DNA of 64,000 nt, taken from contig CAIPAT010000464.1 of the NCBI GenBank assembly GCA_903863035.1, forward strand, positions 23,413 through 87,412, in the 5' to 3' direction. This document shows, piece after piece, positions 1 through 8,835 of this stretch. The notes under the pieces are model-generated. The model saw nothing but the letters and a program-made list of their open reading frames with translations, was not told where the DNA came from and searched no databases. Origin of the DNA: an uncultured Lentisphaeria bacterium (lineage in GTDB: Bacteria; Verrucomicrobiota; Lentisphaeria; Victivallales; Victivallaceae). The translations under genes were made by a program, and so were the position numbers. The stretch's first letter is position 1. Every line of letters begins with the position of its first letter.

Positions 1-2315
1 TGAATTTCCCTTATAAAAACCACTTTGTTTTTATCCGGGATGACAGGATTGTCACCCATGTTCATTCTGCGTCCGGTGTCGTTTGACGCGGTGACATGCA
101 ACCTTATTTTTTCGACCATGACTGGCGGAAATTTGCATATCCAGTTATTTGCCAGTGATTTATCTTTTGAGTCTTGGAGGCGCGGAGCTTTTTCTTCAGG
201 AGGGAAAAGGTCAAACCATTTATTATTTGAAAACCCCTGAACTCTGAATGATTTTGGACCGGATTCGCCGCTGGGATTATGAGCATAAGATACTCTGGAT
301 GGGTAAATTCTTAATGCATCAATGGTTTCAGGTTTATTTAAGGATATTTCAATGTCAAAAGGAACTCCATTGACGGTACATGCCGAGCCGTCTGAAATGT
401 CATCGTCAATTATTTCCACCGCATTAGCCATTCTGTCGGCTGTTTTTAAAACTGCCGAAGCCCCTGACGCATATGAAGCCACATTGCACCGGTTTTTCAT
501 TTCGTCGGTAAAAATATAATCTCCTGTTCCTTTTCTTTTGAAATCCGGCGCGTTTATTCTATTATGAGCCTGTTTGACATAGGGCCAAAGTTTTTTCCAG
601 TCTAAATACATGGCTTCATAAACGCCTATAAAATCGACTGGCTCCTCGGCCACGGCGCAGAGCTGATCTTCCATATAAGCTCCTTTGTCTTTTATATTTT
701 TCCGTGACTCCATCAAACCGTTGAGATAAAAATCAAAACCAAGTCTGACATTGTTTCTGCGGCAGGCGGCTGAATATCCAGCTATTGAGTCAAGAAGACT
801 GAAATAATTCTTATATTCACTGTTGTAGCGCGGCTCGATCAGCAGGTCGTCAACCAGCTTCGCGTCAACAATTTTTACCGGATCTACTTTCCATGAACCG
901 TAACTGTTGTCCAAGTATTTAGATGGAGCCTCAAACAGACAGAGCCTTTTGCCCGAAGCCTCCATTACCGGTTTTATTTCTTTCAACCATTCCATAAAAA
1001 AATTACCATATATGATTTGCAGAAGACTGATATCATAATCCCCGTTCTTAGGTTTGCCCTTTATCCGCTCATACTCTTTCAGTGCGATATTATTGAAAAG
1101 GAATTCCTTGTAATCATACTGATTGCCGTCCCAGCACTGATTATGCTGATAGCTCATTTTTAAAGCTATGCCGTCAACCCCATAGGCGAGAAGCTCCTTT
1201 ATAATTTCAGTTTTGTGTTTTCTGACTTCCGGATAGCCGAAGCAGAGCATGCCCCAGTGAGTTCTGCCGTCAATGGTCGCCGCCCTGTACTCCGGATGCT
1301 CTTCGCAGTATTTGGACATCCAGCCGGTTAAAGGCGGAAGCACGATTCTGCCTTCGTCCACAGGGTCAATCCATGCATAGATTTTCAAACCGTATTTTTT
1401 TGCGCATTTAACCGCTTCCGCTAAAGTGTCACATGATTCCATTGTGTTTTTTGCCCAGCCGGTTTCATGAGGCTTACGTAGCATATTGAAGATAGCGTCA
1501 CCGTTTGGAAAGTATTTTTTTCTGTTTTCCGGCGATACTGATTTATAATCGCCGTTCAGAGTCAGGAAACAGGCATTGATGGGAATCCAGCTTTCCGGCT
1601 TCAGCATATATGGTTTTTCCATGCCGCCGTTTTTGAGTAACTCGGTTCCATCTCCAGTTTTCAGCGAAAGATTGTCTGTAATGAAAGTGTGAATATCTGA
1701 GGAACCTTTAGACAGAACACAGGCTAGGAAAGGCCCGGAGTATTCGAACATGATTTCTGTTCTTGCAAATTTTCCCGCGGATATCACAGTCTCCGAGGAT
1801 ATAATGATAGCGCCTGTCACGGGATCAACTATCGCAAGAAAGGCCCCCGGCGAATTGGAATTAATGTCCCCTGAAAAGACATAGCGGGCGCTGCCTTGAA
1901 CGTTTATTTTTTGCGATATGCCGCCTGACTTCCCGTCCGCGTGTGACTTGACCCCTACTTTAGCGGCGAAAGCGCCCTCCGAGCGCCTGTCATCCGGAGC
2001 TGAACGTATTTCATGCACCTGAGCCATATTATAATTCAATTTGGATGGATAATTGGCGATTTGAGAATAGCAACGCCAGAATACCATGGATGCGCCGCTT
2101 TCTTTGCAGTTTTTAAAAAGCTCATCAATTTCCTTTGGGCCCTGTCTGTCTGTGCCGTAATAATGACCTGCAGTAGCGATACTATCGAAGAAGTCTACAT
2201 TAATTAGAATTTCAGGACGAACGTCTTGAGCAGTGTTCGAAGCTTTCGCTGGAACCATTTGAATTGTCCAAATAGCGCTGCCGAGAATTATCCATGTAAG
2301 AAAACTGTTCCGCAT
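1..2315 (-). CDS. Secreted glycoside hydrolase-like (GH10-like/GHL10) protein, partial
   Basis: An open frame begins at an ATG at 2315 and stays open to the left edge, so at least 771 residues are visible and the C-terminus is missing. Residues 1-25 form a signal peptide (basic start, hydrophobic core, ending PAKA). A TIM-barrel-like domain carries YGLKIYAWIDPVDEGR near residue 310 and VDGIALKMSYQ near 380, resembling the GH10-like hydrolases often named GHL10. About 120 residues (roughly 105-230) look like a beta-rich binding domain inserted in the barrel, and residues from about 630 onward resemble a discoidin/F5-8C-type domain. It follows the lectin-like gene with a 16-bp gap, so it is probably the last visible gene of the GntR-pseudopilin operon. 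The family call rests on motif resemblance; substrate is unknown. Translated by hand from the minus strand. Confidence 0.75.
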   Translation of the reverse strand, partial: MRNSFLTWIILGSAIWTIQMVPAKASNTAQDVRPEILINVDFFDSIATAGHYYGTDRQGPKEIDELFKNCKESGASMVFWRCYSQIANYPSKLNYNMAQVHEIRSAPDDRRSEGAFAAKVGVKSHADGKSGGISQKINVQGSARYVFSGDINSNSPGAFLAIVDPVTGAIIISSETVISAGKFARTEIMFEYSGPFLACVLSKGSSDIHTFITDNLSLKTGDGTELLKNGGMEKPYMLKPESWIPINACFLTLNGDYKSVSPENRKKYFPNGDAIFNMLRKPHETGWAKNTMESCDTLAEAVKCAKKYGLKIYAWIDPVDEGRIVLPPLTGWMSKYCEEHPEYRAATIDGRTHWGMLCFGYPEVRKHKTEIIKELLAYGVDGIALKMSYQHNQCWDGNQYDYKEFLFNNIALKEYERIKGKPKNGDYDISLLQIIYGNFFMEWLKEIKPVMEASGKRLCLFEAPSKYLDNSYGSWKVDPVKIVDAKLVDDLLIEPRYNSEYKNYFSLLDSIAGYSAACRRNNVRLGFDFYLNGLMESRKNIKDKGAYMEDQLCAVAEEPVDFIGVYEAMYLDWKKLWPYVKQAHNRINAPDFKRKGTGDYIFTDEMKNRCNVASYASGASAVLKTADRMANAVEIIDDDISDGSACTVNGVPFDIEISLNKPETIDALRIYPSRVSYAHNPSGESGPKSFRVQGFSNNKWFDLFPPEEKAPRLQDSKDKSLANNWICKFPPVMVEKIRLHVTASNDTGRRMNMGDNPVIPDKNKVVFIREI

Positions 2316-2331
2316 GTACCCTGTCCTTGTT

Positions 2332-3150
2332 TTATAGATTCTGATCGTTCCGTTCATTTTTTGTCTTTATTATTTGATTTGCTGCGCATTTGAAATATTC
2401 AATTTCAGCAACGCCTTCGACAAGTGCGCTACCGTCTCCGAACTGAATTTTAAGAAGTCTTGGAGTACTTTTCGATAAAGATACAGTTTCCGCGATCGGA
2501 CTTTTATGTCCGTCAATCCATAACTCGAATTTGCTTTTATCAGTGTCCATGACTATTCTGGCTTCGTGCCACCCGAAGCCGGTACTGAACGCTACCGTCT
2601 TAAGCCCAGTTGCGGTTAAGTATTTGATGCATTCCGGGGCGAAACTCACATAAACGCCAAAGCTTTCCATCTCAGTTCCTGTAACGGGGATGCTGACTCC
2701 GACTGAAAACTGAGCAGCCTTGCTTTGGCGGTCCATAATCCTGAACTTAAAGTCCACAATCAATGTCTTTGTTTTATAAAAATACGGATTTCCGGTGAGG
2801 CGGTAATGAGAAAACTCGTTTTGGCTGGATTCCTTGTCTCTGCCATTGTTAATCATCCGTAAAGCAGTAGTGCCATTTTCCGTCATGACAATACTTGAAT
2901 AGGCAGGCTCGCCAGACTCCTTCGTCTGATAGCCAAATCGCGATACTGCCAGATTGCCGCCTGCTGCACACTCGTCAGGCCGGAATCCGCTAAGAGCGCT
3001 ATACTCAAATGTCCATTCCGGAGCCGTATTCTGCCATTCGGCACCTTGTGCTCCCCATGCGGCAAGGCAAAGGACTGCAAAAAAGGATAATGTCGCTGAC
3101 GAGCGCCATGACATTATTCTTTCACATTTTAATGCACTTATTATTTTCAT
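2332..3150 (-). CDS. Secreted concanavalin A-like lectin/glucanase-type protein
   Basis: This 272-residue protein starts at an ATG preceded by AGGAAG about 10 bp upstream; a second ATG twelve codons in (MSWRSS) would also leave a complete signal peptide, cleaved near GAQGAEW. The rest is beta-rich with no catalytic motif I recognise; segments such as TKTLIVDFKFRIMD, FGWHEARIVMDTDKSKFELW and LLKIQFGDGS follow the rhythm of LamG/concanavalin A-like jelly rolls, suggesting carbohydrate binding outside the cytoplasm. It lies between the pseudopilin gene (147 bp upstream) and the GH10-like gene (16 bp downstream) and is probably co-transcribed with them. Family assignment is from fold-like pattern only. 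Confidence 0.65.
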   Translation of the reverse strand: MKIISALKCERIMSWRSSATLSFFAVLCLAAWGAQGAEWQNTAPEWTFEYSALSGFRPDECAAGGNLAVSRFGYQTKESGEPAYSSIVMTENGTTALRMINNGRDKESSQNEFSHYRLTGNPYFYKTKTLIVDFKFRIMDRQSKAAQFSVGVSIPVTGTEMESFGVYVSFAPECIKYLTATGLKTVAFSTGFGWHEARIVMDTDKSKFELWIDGHKSPIAETVSLSKSTPRLLKIQFGDGSALVEGVAEIEYFKCAANQIIKTKNERNDQNL

Positions 3151-3297
3151 CGTTTCAGCTTCCTTTGCACATCATTAATTTGCAACGTCAAAAACATTCT
3201 TTTGCTAAAACTATTTTCCCTGGGAGTTTCATAATTCGTAGCTATCGTCCATTTGCGCCGGTCGGCTGAAATGACGAATTCCGCGCTGCCGTATTGA

Positions 3298-4014
3298 TTA
3301 AGGAGTAAATATGCCGTAGCCCTTGGTTGCGGCTTGAGTAAATCCCATATCTCGAATTACGTTCCGGTCCTGTCCGCCAGCATGTCCATCGACAAACAAC
3401 ATATTTGCCGATGCGCCATGTCTGAGATGAACTAACGTTTGATTACTGTTATAACCGATCAAACCATATTGGTATTTATCAAGTGTGTTGCCGCTAATGA
3501 GTAATATTGAATCCATGGCGATAAAATATTTCGCGGGAGATGGCACACTTTTCCCGCGTACCTGGCTGAGGACGAGATATTCATATTTTTCGACTGTAAC
3601 GAGAATTGCTGGTCGATAGACTACCGGCACGGCGCTATTTCTGATTACGCCGTATGTGGCGTTTACTTCCTGTCCGCTGGGTATATTCTTGCCATAGGTG
3701 AACGGGGTTTCGGACGGACATACAAAGACGTTAAGCTTGTTTAAATAACCGCTCTTCTGGAGAACAAGCAGAGCCTGGATCGAGCCTCCGACTGCGCCTT
3801 GAGTATTGATGGCCATCCGTCCGCCCCAGTCTATGCTGTAACTATTGAAGCTTAATCCGATCTGCTTCAGATTGTTTGTGCAAGTAGCGCCTTTAGCTTT
3901 TGCCCGTGCGCTGTTCAGTGCCGGCAGCAGCATTGAGGCCAAAATCGCTATGATTGCGATCACCACGAGGAGTTCAATGAGTGTAAAATTACTTTTCCCG
4001 CAGCATTTTTTCAT
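3298..4014 (-). CDS. Pseudopilin-like protein with prepilin N-terminus and H-X9-DG motif
   Basis: The 238-residue product has the classic type IV pilin/pseudopilin start: a short basic leader, then [20 protein letters not shown], with Glu at +5 counted from Phe. The residue before Phe is Asn rather than the usual Gly. A globular domain follows, ending with the H-X9-DG signature ([12 protein letters not shown]) typical of the DUF1559-like proteins of Planctomycetota and Lentisphaerota. AGAAGGAAT precedes the ATG. The gene starts 28 bp after the GntR stop and is probably in the same operon. The role of such solitary pseudopilins is not established; no secretion-system assembly gene is nearby. 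Confidence 0.9.
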   Translation of the reverse strand: MKKCCGKSNFTLIELLVVIAIIAILASMLLPALNSARAKAKGATCTNNLKQIGLSFNSYSIDWGGRMAINTQGAVGGSIQALLVLQKSGYLNKLNVFVCPSETPFTYGKNIPSGQEVNATYGVIRNSAVPVVYRPAILVTVEKYEYLVLSQVRGKSVPSPAKYFIAMDSILLISGNTLDKYQYGLIGYNSNQTLVHLRHGASANMLFVDGHAGGQDRNVIRDMGFTQAATKGYGIFTP

Positions 4015-4042
4015 TTTGCAATTCCTTCTTTAAGTTTGTATT

Positions 4043-4762
4043 TTAATGCGTTTGCTGTTCTCTCTTGGCATGCGGTGAAATTCCCTTCAACGCCATATAT
4101 GAACCGGCAATATGCGCCCGCAATAATTCCTGCGCCGCTTTTTCCCAGCCAAGATCCAGGGCCAGCAGGATTGCTTTGTGCTGATTGATCACATAGTGAT
4201 AATTGTCATCATTTTGAGTAGAATCTTCATTATTCTCCTGCTGCAATGAACGGAACGCATAATGATGCAGCTGCTGATTCCACATCGCAGCCAGCTTAAT
4301 AATACGCGGACAGTGAGTGCCGACAACAATGGCATGATGAAATTCCGCATCCAGTTCCGACTTCAGGTAATCGCATTGACCTTCAGGAATTTCATGTTTG
4401 CTGATCTTCGCCAATAGTTTTTCAGATTTGCGGATATTGTCATCAAGATGAGCTAAATCTTCCTGGTCAGCCGATTTGATAAATTGCGGCACGCTGGCAA
4501 CCTCGACACTTTCACGCAAAATAGTAAGTTCCTCAATCTCAATTGCCGTATACTGTTTGAGAAAGCAGCCGCGGTAAGGAATTGTCTCCAGCCAGCCTTC
4601 GCGTTCCAGCTGACGCAATGCTTCGCGTACCGGGGTGGCGCTAATCCCGATTTCCTCCGCCAGTTTTTCCTCCTTCATCGACGTCCCGGGCGGACAGTTC
4701 TCCTGAAGAATCTTATTCAATATCCAATCATATGCTTTGGTATGAAGCGTTTCTTTCATCAT
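4043..4762 (-). CDS. GntR-family transcriptional regulator with FCD-type effector domain
   Basis: This 239-residue protein has an N-terminal winged helix (residues about 8-75: KLAEEIGISATPVREALRQL and an RGCFLK wing) typical of the FadR/FCD branch of GntR regulators. An all-helical C-terminal domain contains acidic and histidine residues (DAEFHHAIV, NQHKAIL, LLRAHI) at the usual FCD metal/effector-binding positions. GGAG lies a few bases upstream of two consecutive ATGs (4762 and 4759). The gene diverges from the GH13-like gene at 5025 and heads an operon with the pseudopilin at 4014. It probably acts on the inverted repeat at 4838-4905 and senses a carboxylated or sugar-acid metabolite; that is inference from the family. 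Confidence 0.9.
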   Translation of the reverse strand: MMKETLHTKAYDWILNKILQENCPPGTSMKEEKLAEEIGISATPVREALRQLEREGWLETIPYRGCFLKQYTAIEIEELTILRESVEVASVPQFIKSADQEDLAHLDDNIRKSEKLLAKISKHEIPEGQCDYLKSELDAEFHHAIVVGTHCPRIIKLAAMWNQQLHHYAFRSLQQENNEDSTQNDDNYHYVINQHKAILLALDLGWEKAAQELLRAHIAGSYMALKGISPHAKREQQTH

Positions 4763-4791
4763 CAGGCTCCAGTAAGTAATTGTATAATCAC

Positions 4792-4820
4792 ATTATAATT
4801 CTAACCCTGACAAAAGTCAA
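4792..4820 (-). promoter_or_regulatory. Sigma70-type promoter of the GntR/FCD operon
   Basis: On the minus strand TTGACT (4820-4815) and a perfect TATAAT (4797-4792) are separated by exactly 17 bp. The gene starts 30 bp downstream of the -10 box. Confidence 0.75.
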
Positions 4821-4837
4821 TAACAAAAAATTAAAAT

Positions 4838-4905
4838 CTATAGAATTATTGAATTAGTTTAAGATTATCTTGTAATAAATGGCTAATTATTCAATAATTC
4901 TATAG
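4838..4905. promoter_or_regulatory. 17-bp inverted-repeat operator pair between divergent promoters
   Basis: CTATAGAATTATTGAAT at 4838-4854 recurs as its exact reverse complement at 4889-4905. The CTATAG cores are themselves palindromic: the right-hand one extends to ATTCTATAGAAT (4897-4908) and the left-hand one to AATCTATAGAAT. Their centres are 62 bp apart, about six helical turns. Each core lies just upstream of one divergent -35 box, so the likely ligand is the adjacent GntR/FCD regulator. Confidence 0.65.
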
Positions 4906-4912
4906 AATATTA

Positions 4913-4941
4913 TTGACAAGTTGTTTCTCTCAGAGTATAAT
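4913..4941 (+). promoter_or_regulatory. Consensus sigma70 promoter of the GH13-like gene
   Basis: TTGACA (4913-4918), a 17-bp spacer and TATAAT (4936-4941) match the consensus at all twelve positions. The transcript would carry a leader of roughly 75 nt. The right-hand operator core ends 4 bp upstream of the -35 box. Confidence 0.85.
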
Positions 4942-5024
4942 TAATTCAGATGATCGCATCATTATATATCACGATGATGCCTTGTCATTAGTCATAATAA
5001 AATTAATATTATCCAGGAACAAAA

Positions 5025-8000
5025 ATGCAGACTATTAATTCTGATCCGCAGATTGTGGCGGTTTCGCCACTAGTCTTTTGCAATTCTCAGGTAGAACTTA
5101 CTTTCTCTTCCGGCCTTTGGACCGGCTTGCGTTTCTGCAACGGCAGTGACAAAAACCTCATTACTGCTGTCGCCGCCTCTCAGTTCCTCTTGAAGATCAG
5201 ATCAGAGATGAATCCAGAAACTGTTACCAACTTTGGCATGCCAGGAGTGCAGTCGCGACAGCGTGACATCAGCATCGGCGGCGAATTTCCGCTCGACGGC
5301 AACCCACCGCTGTTTATTTTGTCAAGAGCGATGACGGTTTCCGGAGGACAGCGTTTGGAACTTGATTTTGCCGTCAGCGATTACACTTTCACAGTGTCAT
5401 ACATGTTATCGGACCGAACAAAGGAAATCAATATTGAAATTTCTCTTAAGTATCATGGCGCTAAAGAAATCTATCTTTATGAATTTGCTTATAATCTGCC
5501 ATTTTTCCGAATCGGGCAGCCTGACGAGGAAAATCTCCTGGAAATCTATGACGTTCGCAACAACAGCGTCAACTTAAGGCGTCAGCTTGGCTCTCCCGTC
5601 CGCGACCTGTTGGATGGCCGCATTCCCGGCAGAGAGCACCGGTTGACAGCCATGGATAACGACTTACACCATGAAGTCTCATTTCTATTGCACCACACCG
5701 ACCGGCGAGAGGCATTATTCGGATGGGGATATTCTCCAGATTATGAGGCATTGTGCTACAGTTACGAGGAACGAACAGACTCGCTGAGTTTCGCACCGCA
5801 CTGGTGGGCATGTTCACGGTTGAATAAAGGTACTGTCATTCGCTGCCGCCGGTTCATCCTTGCTCATTTTACTGGCGAATGGGATTCTATGCTGGAACAA
5901 GTAGACACACTTAAACGCCGGCATGACTGGCAGGCTCCGGAAGTCCCTGATTATCTGCACGGCACGATGATTTACCAGATACATGGTTTTATCGCAGATG
6001 GCGGCGGTTTCACCGGCTGGCGGAAAAAACTGCCTGAATTGCAAAAACTTGGGGTCGGGATCATCTATCTGCCCCCGCTGGCATCGCCTGAGGCTTATCT
6101 CAATTACCAGCCGGATGACGTTGCAGCATGTTACGGCAATGAGCGGGAATTCCAGGATTTCGTCGCGACTGCCCATCAATTGGGGATCAGAGTAATTGTG
6201 GACATGATCGCCCACCATCTGTTCCGGCAAAGTCCGGCGGCGCAACTTCCGCAATTTATCCGTTGCGACGAACTCGGTAATCCGCTGTCGTATTCTATAG
6301 GATCGGTTCTGACGGAAACCCGCAATGGCCGATACCGTCAGTTTTATCTTGATTGCTGTCGTAATCTGGTGGAGAAGTTCGACATCGACGGCTTCCGTTT
6401 TGATGTTGCCGGTTTTCAACTGCCCAACTGGGACAGACAGAATACCGCATATGAGCGTCCGGGGATGGGGATCCTTGGTCAAACGGAACTATTGCGGACT
6501 CTTAAAAAAGAGCTTGATCCAATCAAGCCTTTAATTTATCTGGAAGAAGGAATGGGCATCAATGGCTTTCGCTATGTAACCCATGGTTTTATCCATTATC
6601 TGAAAATGCTCAAAAGCATGACTCCGGAGAATACAGATAAACTTGCGGAATTAGTCAGGCGTTTGTGTTTCATGTTAGCCGATAAAATCCTTAAGGAACG
6701 TCCAGGTGTCGTTACTATGTATCATACCAAAATCCACGATACCGCCTTATTGCAATCGTTCGGCCTCGCCATCAGAGGCGTTGATCTTGCCTGGACTTAT
6801 CTGATATTCACCATCGACGGAGTCCCTTTCATTACCCAGGGGATGGAGCGAGGTTACCGGGCTGAAATTGAAAAACTCGCCTTCGTTAAACGTGAATATC
6901 CCGAATTCCGCTATGGGAAAATGGATTTTTCACGAATCCATTGCGATAATCCTTTTGTTTTCAGTTTTATCCGTCGCCATAAAAATGCCGTATCCGTAGT
7001 TGCAATTAATTTTTCATCCGTACCGCAGCACGGCTGTCTGATGCTGGATTTTCCATATGTCCATGTTGACGAACTATTCAGTTCACATGGCAATCTCCAT
7101 GTGCCTCAACAGCAGGCGATTGATATGTACTTAGTTCCGTATGGTTGCAGCATTCTGAAACTCGATGGCGAAATCCCTAAGAAATCCGCTCCAGTCAAGC
7201 AATTGTCAGTCCTTGCGCCTTTTCTCCAATTGACGGTTTCACCGTCCACCGGCTTGCTGAAATCCGATTCTGCTCCCGTTCAAAATCATATCACTATAGA
7301 ACAACTGCCGTTACCGTTGATTGCCGGTCCGGACGGGCAGGGGCAACTCGACGAAGGCAGCTTTTCCGGATCTGATACAGGAACTGTAATGATGGCGTCA
7401 CATCGTTTTGAAAGTACAGAGTGGACAACACTGGAATATTGTGACGACCACTGGGAAAAGGTGTTTGTTCCATCGACCAGATTACCGTACTGGTATATCG
7501 GGAAATCCTATTCCGGACACTATATTGAAGACATTTCTCCATACGAACTGCATGCGCTTTGGAGCCGGTCGGTGCGGTTACGGTCTGGTGTTGCTTATTT
7601 TCGCAAAACTTTCGACTGTCCGGAACGGCCAGCCGTCGCTAATATCAGCCTTATTGCTCCGGCGACTTACGACTTTGATCTGGCAGTAGCCAATGGCGGC
7701 GTCGATAACCAGATGATTAACGCGACCAATCACTGTGAAATATGGATCAACGGGCAGCGTATAACCGTAGAAAGTAGCGAATGGGATTTCTCGCCAGTCG
7801 CCATTGGCCAACTGTTGCGTTCCGGTCGGAATGTAATTGCCATAGCAACAAACCGGGGCAACGGCGGACACGGGATCATTGCCGCAATTGAGTTGGAATA
7901 CGCTGGCGGACAACATGAAATAATCGAATCGGACGCATCCTGGCTATGCCACCCTGGAATTGTCATGACACCTTGCAGCAAGCCGGTATTTGATGCAGTC

Positions 8001-8474
8001 AATCAGGAATTCGTTTTTACTCTATCCTCTCCGGATCAGGATAAAATGCCAAAACAAAATTGTCGCTGCCGTTACGAAAATCTACCCGATGGCAGTTTAG
8101 CCGTGACGATTACACGAGACCGGACTGCATTTGCCAGTTTACTGCATTGGAGCATCGCGTTTGAGCAAATGACTGATTGTCGTTTGACTATGCCAGGGGT
8201 GGAATTGACAGAAAAAATTGATGAATGCGGAGAATTGCGAAATAGTTATTCCGGCGCTCGCTGGCCAATATTCCGCACTGATGAATTTTCCCCTGCCGGA
8301 GATTTTAGCATCGAGCTGACAGGAAAACAACATCGTATCAAGATTATATCATCAACTCCAGGTCAGGTTGGAATCGTCGGCACTGAAGGGAAAATAGCCC
8401 GGATCAGTCTGCTGTCTCATCTAGATTCTATTCGATTGGTGGTTTCGTCCGGGCGCAACGTTGATTTGCATTAA
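5025..8474 (+). CDS. Large GH13-like (alpha-amylase superfamily) multidomain enzyme
   Basis: The 1149-residue protein has no signal peptide and should be cytoplasmic. After about 300 residues of beta-rich N-terminal sequence, a GH13 barrel begins near residue 309 (GTMIYQIHGF). All four GH13 blocks are visible: DMIAHH (D393), GFRFDVAG with nucleophile D460, YLEEG with the acid/base Glu at 507 or 508, and IHDT with D572. The C-terminal part contains a galactose-binding-like jelly roll (ATNHCEIWINGQ..., about 790-960) and another beta domain. AGGA precedes the ATG by 6 bp. This length and domain order are not those of a textbook amylase or pullulanase, so specificity cannot be named. It is probably controlled by the divergent GntR regulator. 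Confidence 0.85.
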   Translation: MQTINSDPQIVAVSPLVFCNSQVELTFSSGLWTGLRFCNGSDKNLITAVAASQFLLKIRSEMNPETVTNFGMPGVQSRQRDISIGGEFPLDGNPPLFILSRAMTVSGGQRLELDFAVSDYTFTVSYMLSDRTKEINIEISLKYHGAKEIYLYEFAYNLPFFRIGQPDEENLLEIYDVRNNSVNLRRQLGSPVRDLLDGRIPGREHRLTAMDNDLHHEVSFLLHHTDRREALFGWGYSPDYEALCYSYEERTDSLSFAPHWWACSRLNKGTVIRCRRFILAHFTGEWDSMLEQVDTLKRRHDWQAPEVPDYLHGTMIYQIHGFIADGGGFTGWRKKLPELQKLGVGIIYLPPLASPEAYLNYQPDDVAACYGNEREFQDFVATAHQLGIRVIVDMIAHHLFRQSPAAQLPQFIRCDELGNPLSYSIGSVLTETRNGRYRQFYLDCCRNLVEKFDIDGFRFDVAGFQLPNWDRQNTAYERPGMGILGQTELLRTLKKELDPIKPLIYLEEGMGINGFRYVTHGFIHYLKMLKSMTPENTDKLAELVRRLCFMLADKILKERPGVVTMYHTKIHDTALLQSFGLAIRGVDLAWTYLIFTIDGVPFITQGMERGYRAEIEKLAFVKREYPEFRYGKMDFSRIHCDNPFVFSFIRRHKNAVSVVAINFSSVPQHGCLMLDFPYVHVDELFSSHGNLHVPQQQAIDMYLVPYGCSILKLDGEIPKKSAPVKQLSVLAPFLQLTVSPSTGLLKSDSAPVQNHITIEQLPLPLIAGPDGQGQLDEGSFSGSDTGTVMMASHRFESTEWTTLEYCDDHWEKVFVPSTRLPYWYIGKSYSGHYIEDISPYELHALWSRSVRLRSGVAYFRKTFDCPERPAVANISLIAPATYDFDLAVANGGVDNQMINATNHCEIWINGQRITVESSEWDFSPVAIGQLLRSGRNVIAIATNRGNGGHGIIAAIELEYAGGQHEIIESDASWLCHPGIVMTPCSKPVFDAVNQEFVFTLSSPDQDKMPKQNCRCRYENLPDGSLAVTITRDRTAFASLLHWSIAFEQMTDCRLTMPGVELTEKIDECGELRNSYSGARWPIFRTDEFSPAGDFSIELTGKQHRIKIISSTPGQVGIVGTEGKIARISLLSHLDSIRLVVSSGRNVDLH

Positions 8475-8553
8475 GCAGCAGAAGTTATGCTGGTTAAGGG
8501 AATATTTATTTCTACGATATGGATTAGGTCTGCTGTAAAAGCGCATGGCGTTC

Positions 8554-8581
8554 TTGAAAAAAAAGCAATCAGGGATATAAT
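8554..8581 (+). promoter_or_regulatory. Probable promoter of tatA-tatC
   Basis: TTGAAA (8554-8559) and a perfect TATAAT (8576-8581) are spaced 16 bp apart, 44 bp before the chosen tatA start. Confidence 0.6.
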
Positions 8582-8625
8582 CTATACATATTGATGCAAA
8601 CTATTAATTTATGGAGATTATTAAA

Positions 8626-8835
8626 ATGTTTATGCCAGGCGCGCAGGAATGGTTTTTAATTATTCTATTTGTTCTTCTGTTTTTCGGCGCTAAACGGATA
8701 CCGGAAATCGCCCGCGCTCTTGGCAAGGCGACCAGAGAATTCAAAAAAGCTAAAGATGACATGACTGACGAAATTCAAAAAGAAGATGAAAAGAATTTGA
8801 CAAAAGATCAGGACGCGGATAAAAATAAAAAATGA
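8626..8835 (+). CDS. tatA: Sec-independent protein translocase TatA
   Basis: The 69-residue protein has the TatA/TatB plan: a periplasmic stub, one transmembrane helix (WFLIILFVLLFF), the FG hinge, an amphipathic helix (RIPEIARALGKATREFKKA) and a charged tail. An in-frame ATG at 8611 exists, but GGAG at 8613-8616 lies 9 bp before the ATG at 8626, which is therefore the better start. The stop overlaps the tatC start (ATGA). It forms the TatA channel subunit that exports folded proteins. Only one TatA/B-type gene is present here, so it may do both jobs, as in minimal Tat systems, unless tatB lies elsewhere. Confidence 0.92.
   Translation: MFMPGAQEWFLIILFVLLFFGAKRIPEIARALGKATREFKKAKDDMTDEIQKEDEKNLTKDQDADKNKK

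Noticed and set aside
5814..6482. A 222-residue ORF antisense to the GH13-like gene
   Set aside because: The opposite strand carries all GH13 catalytic blocks; this frame has no recognisable feature.
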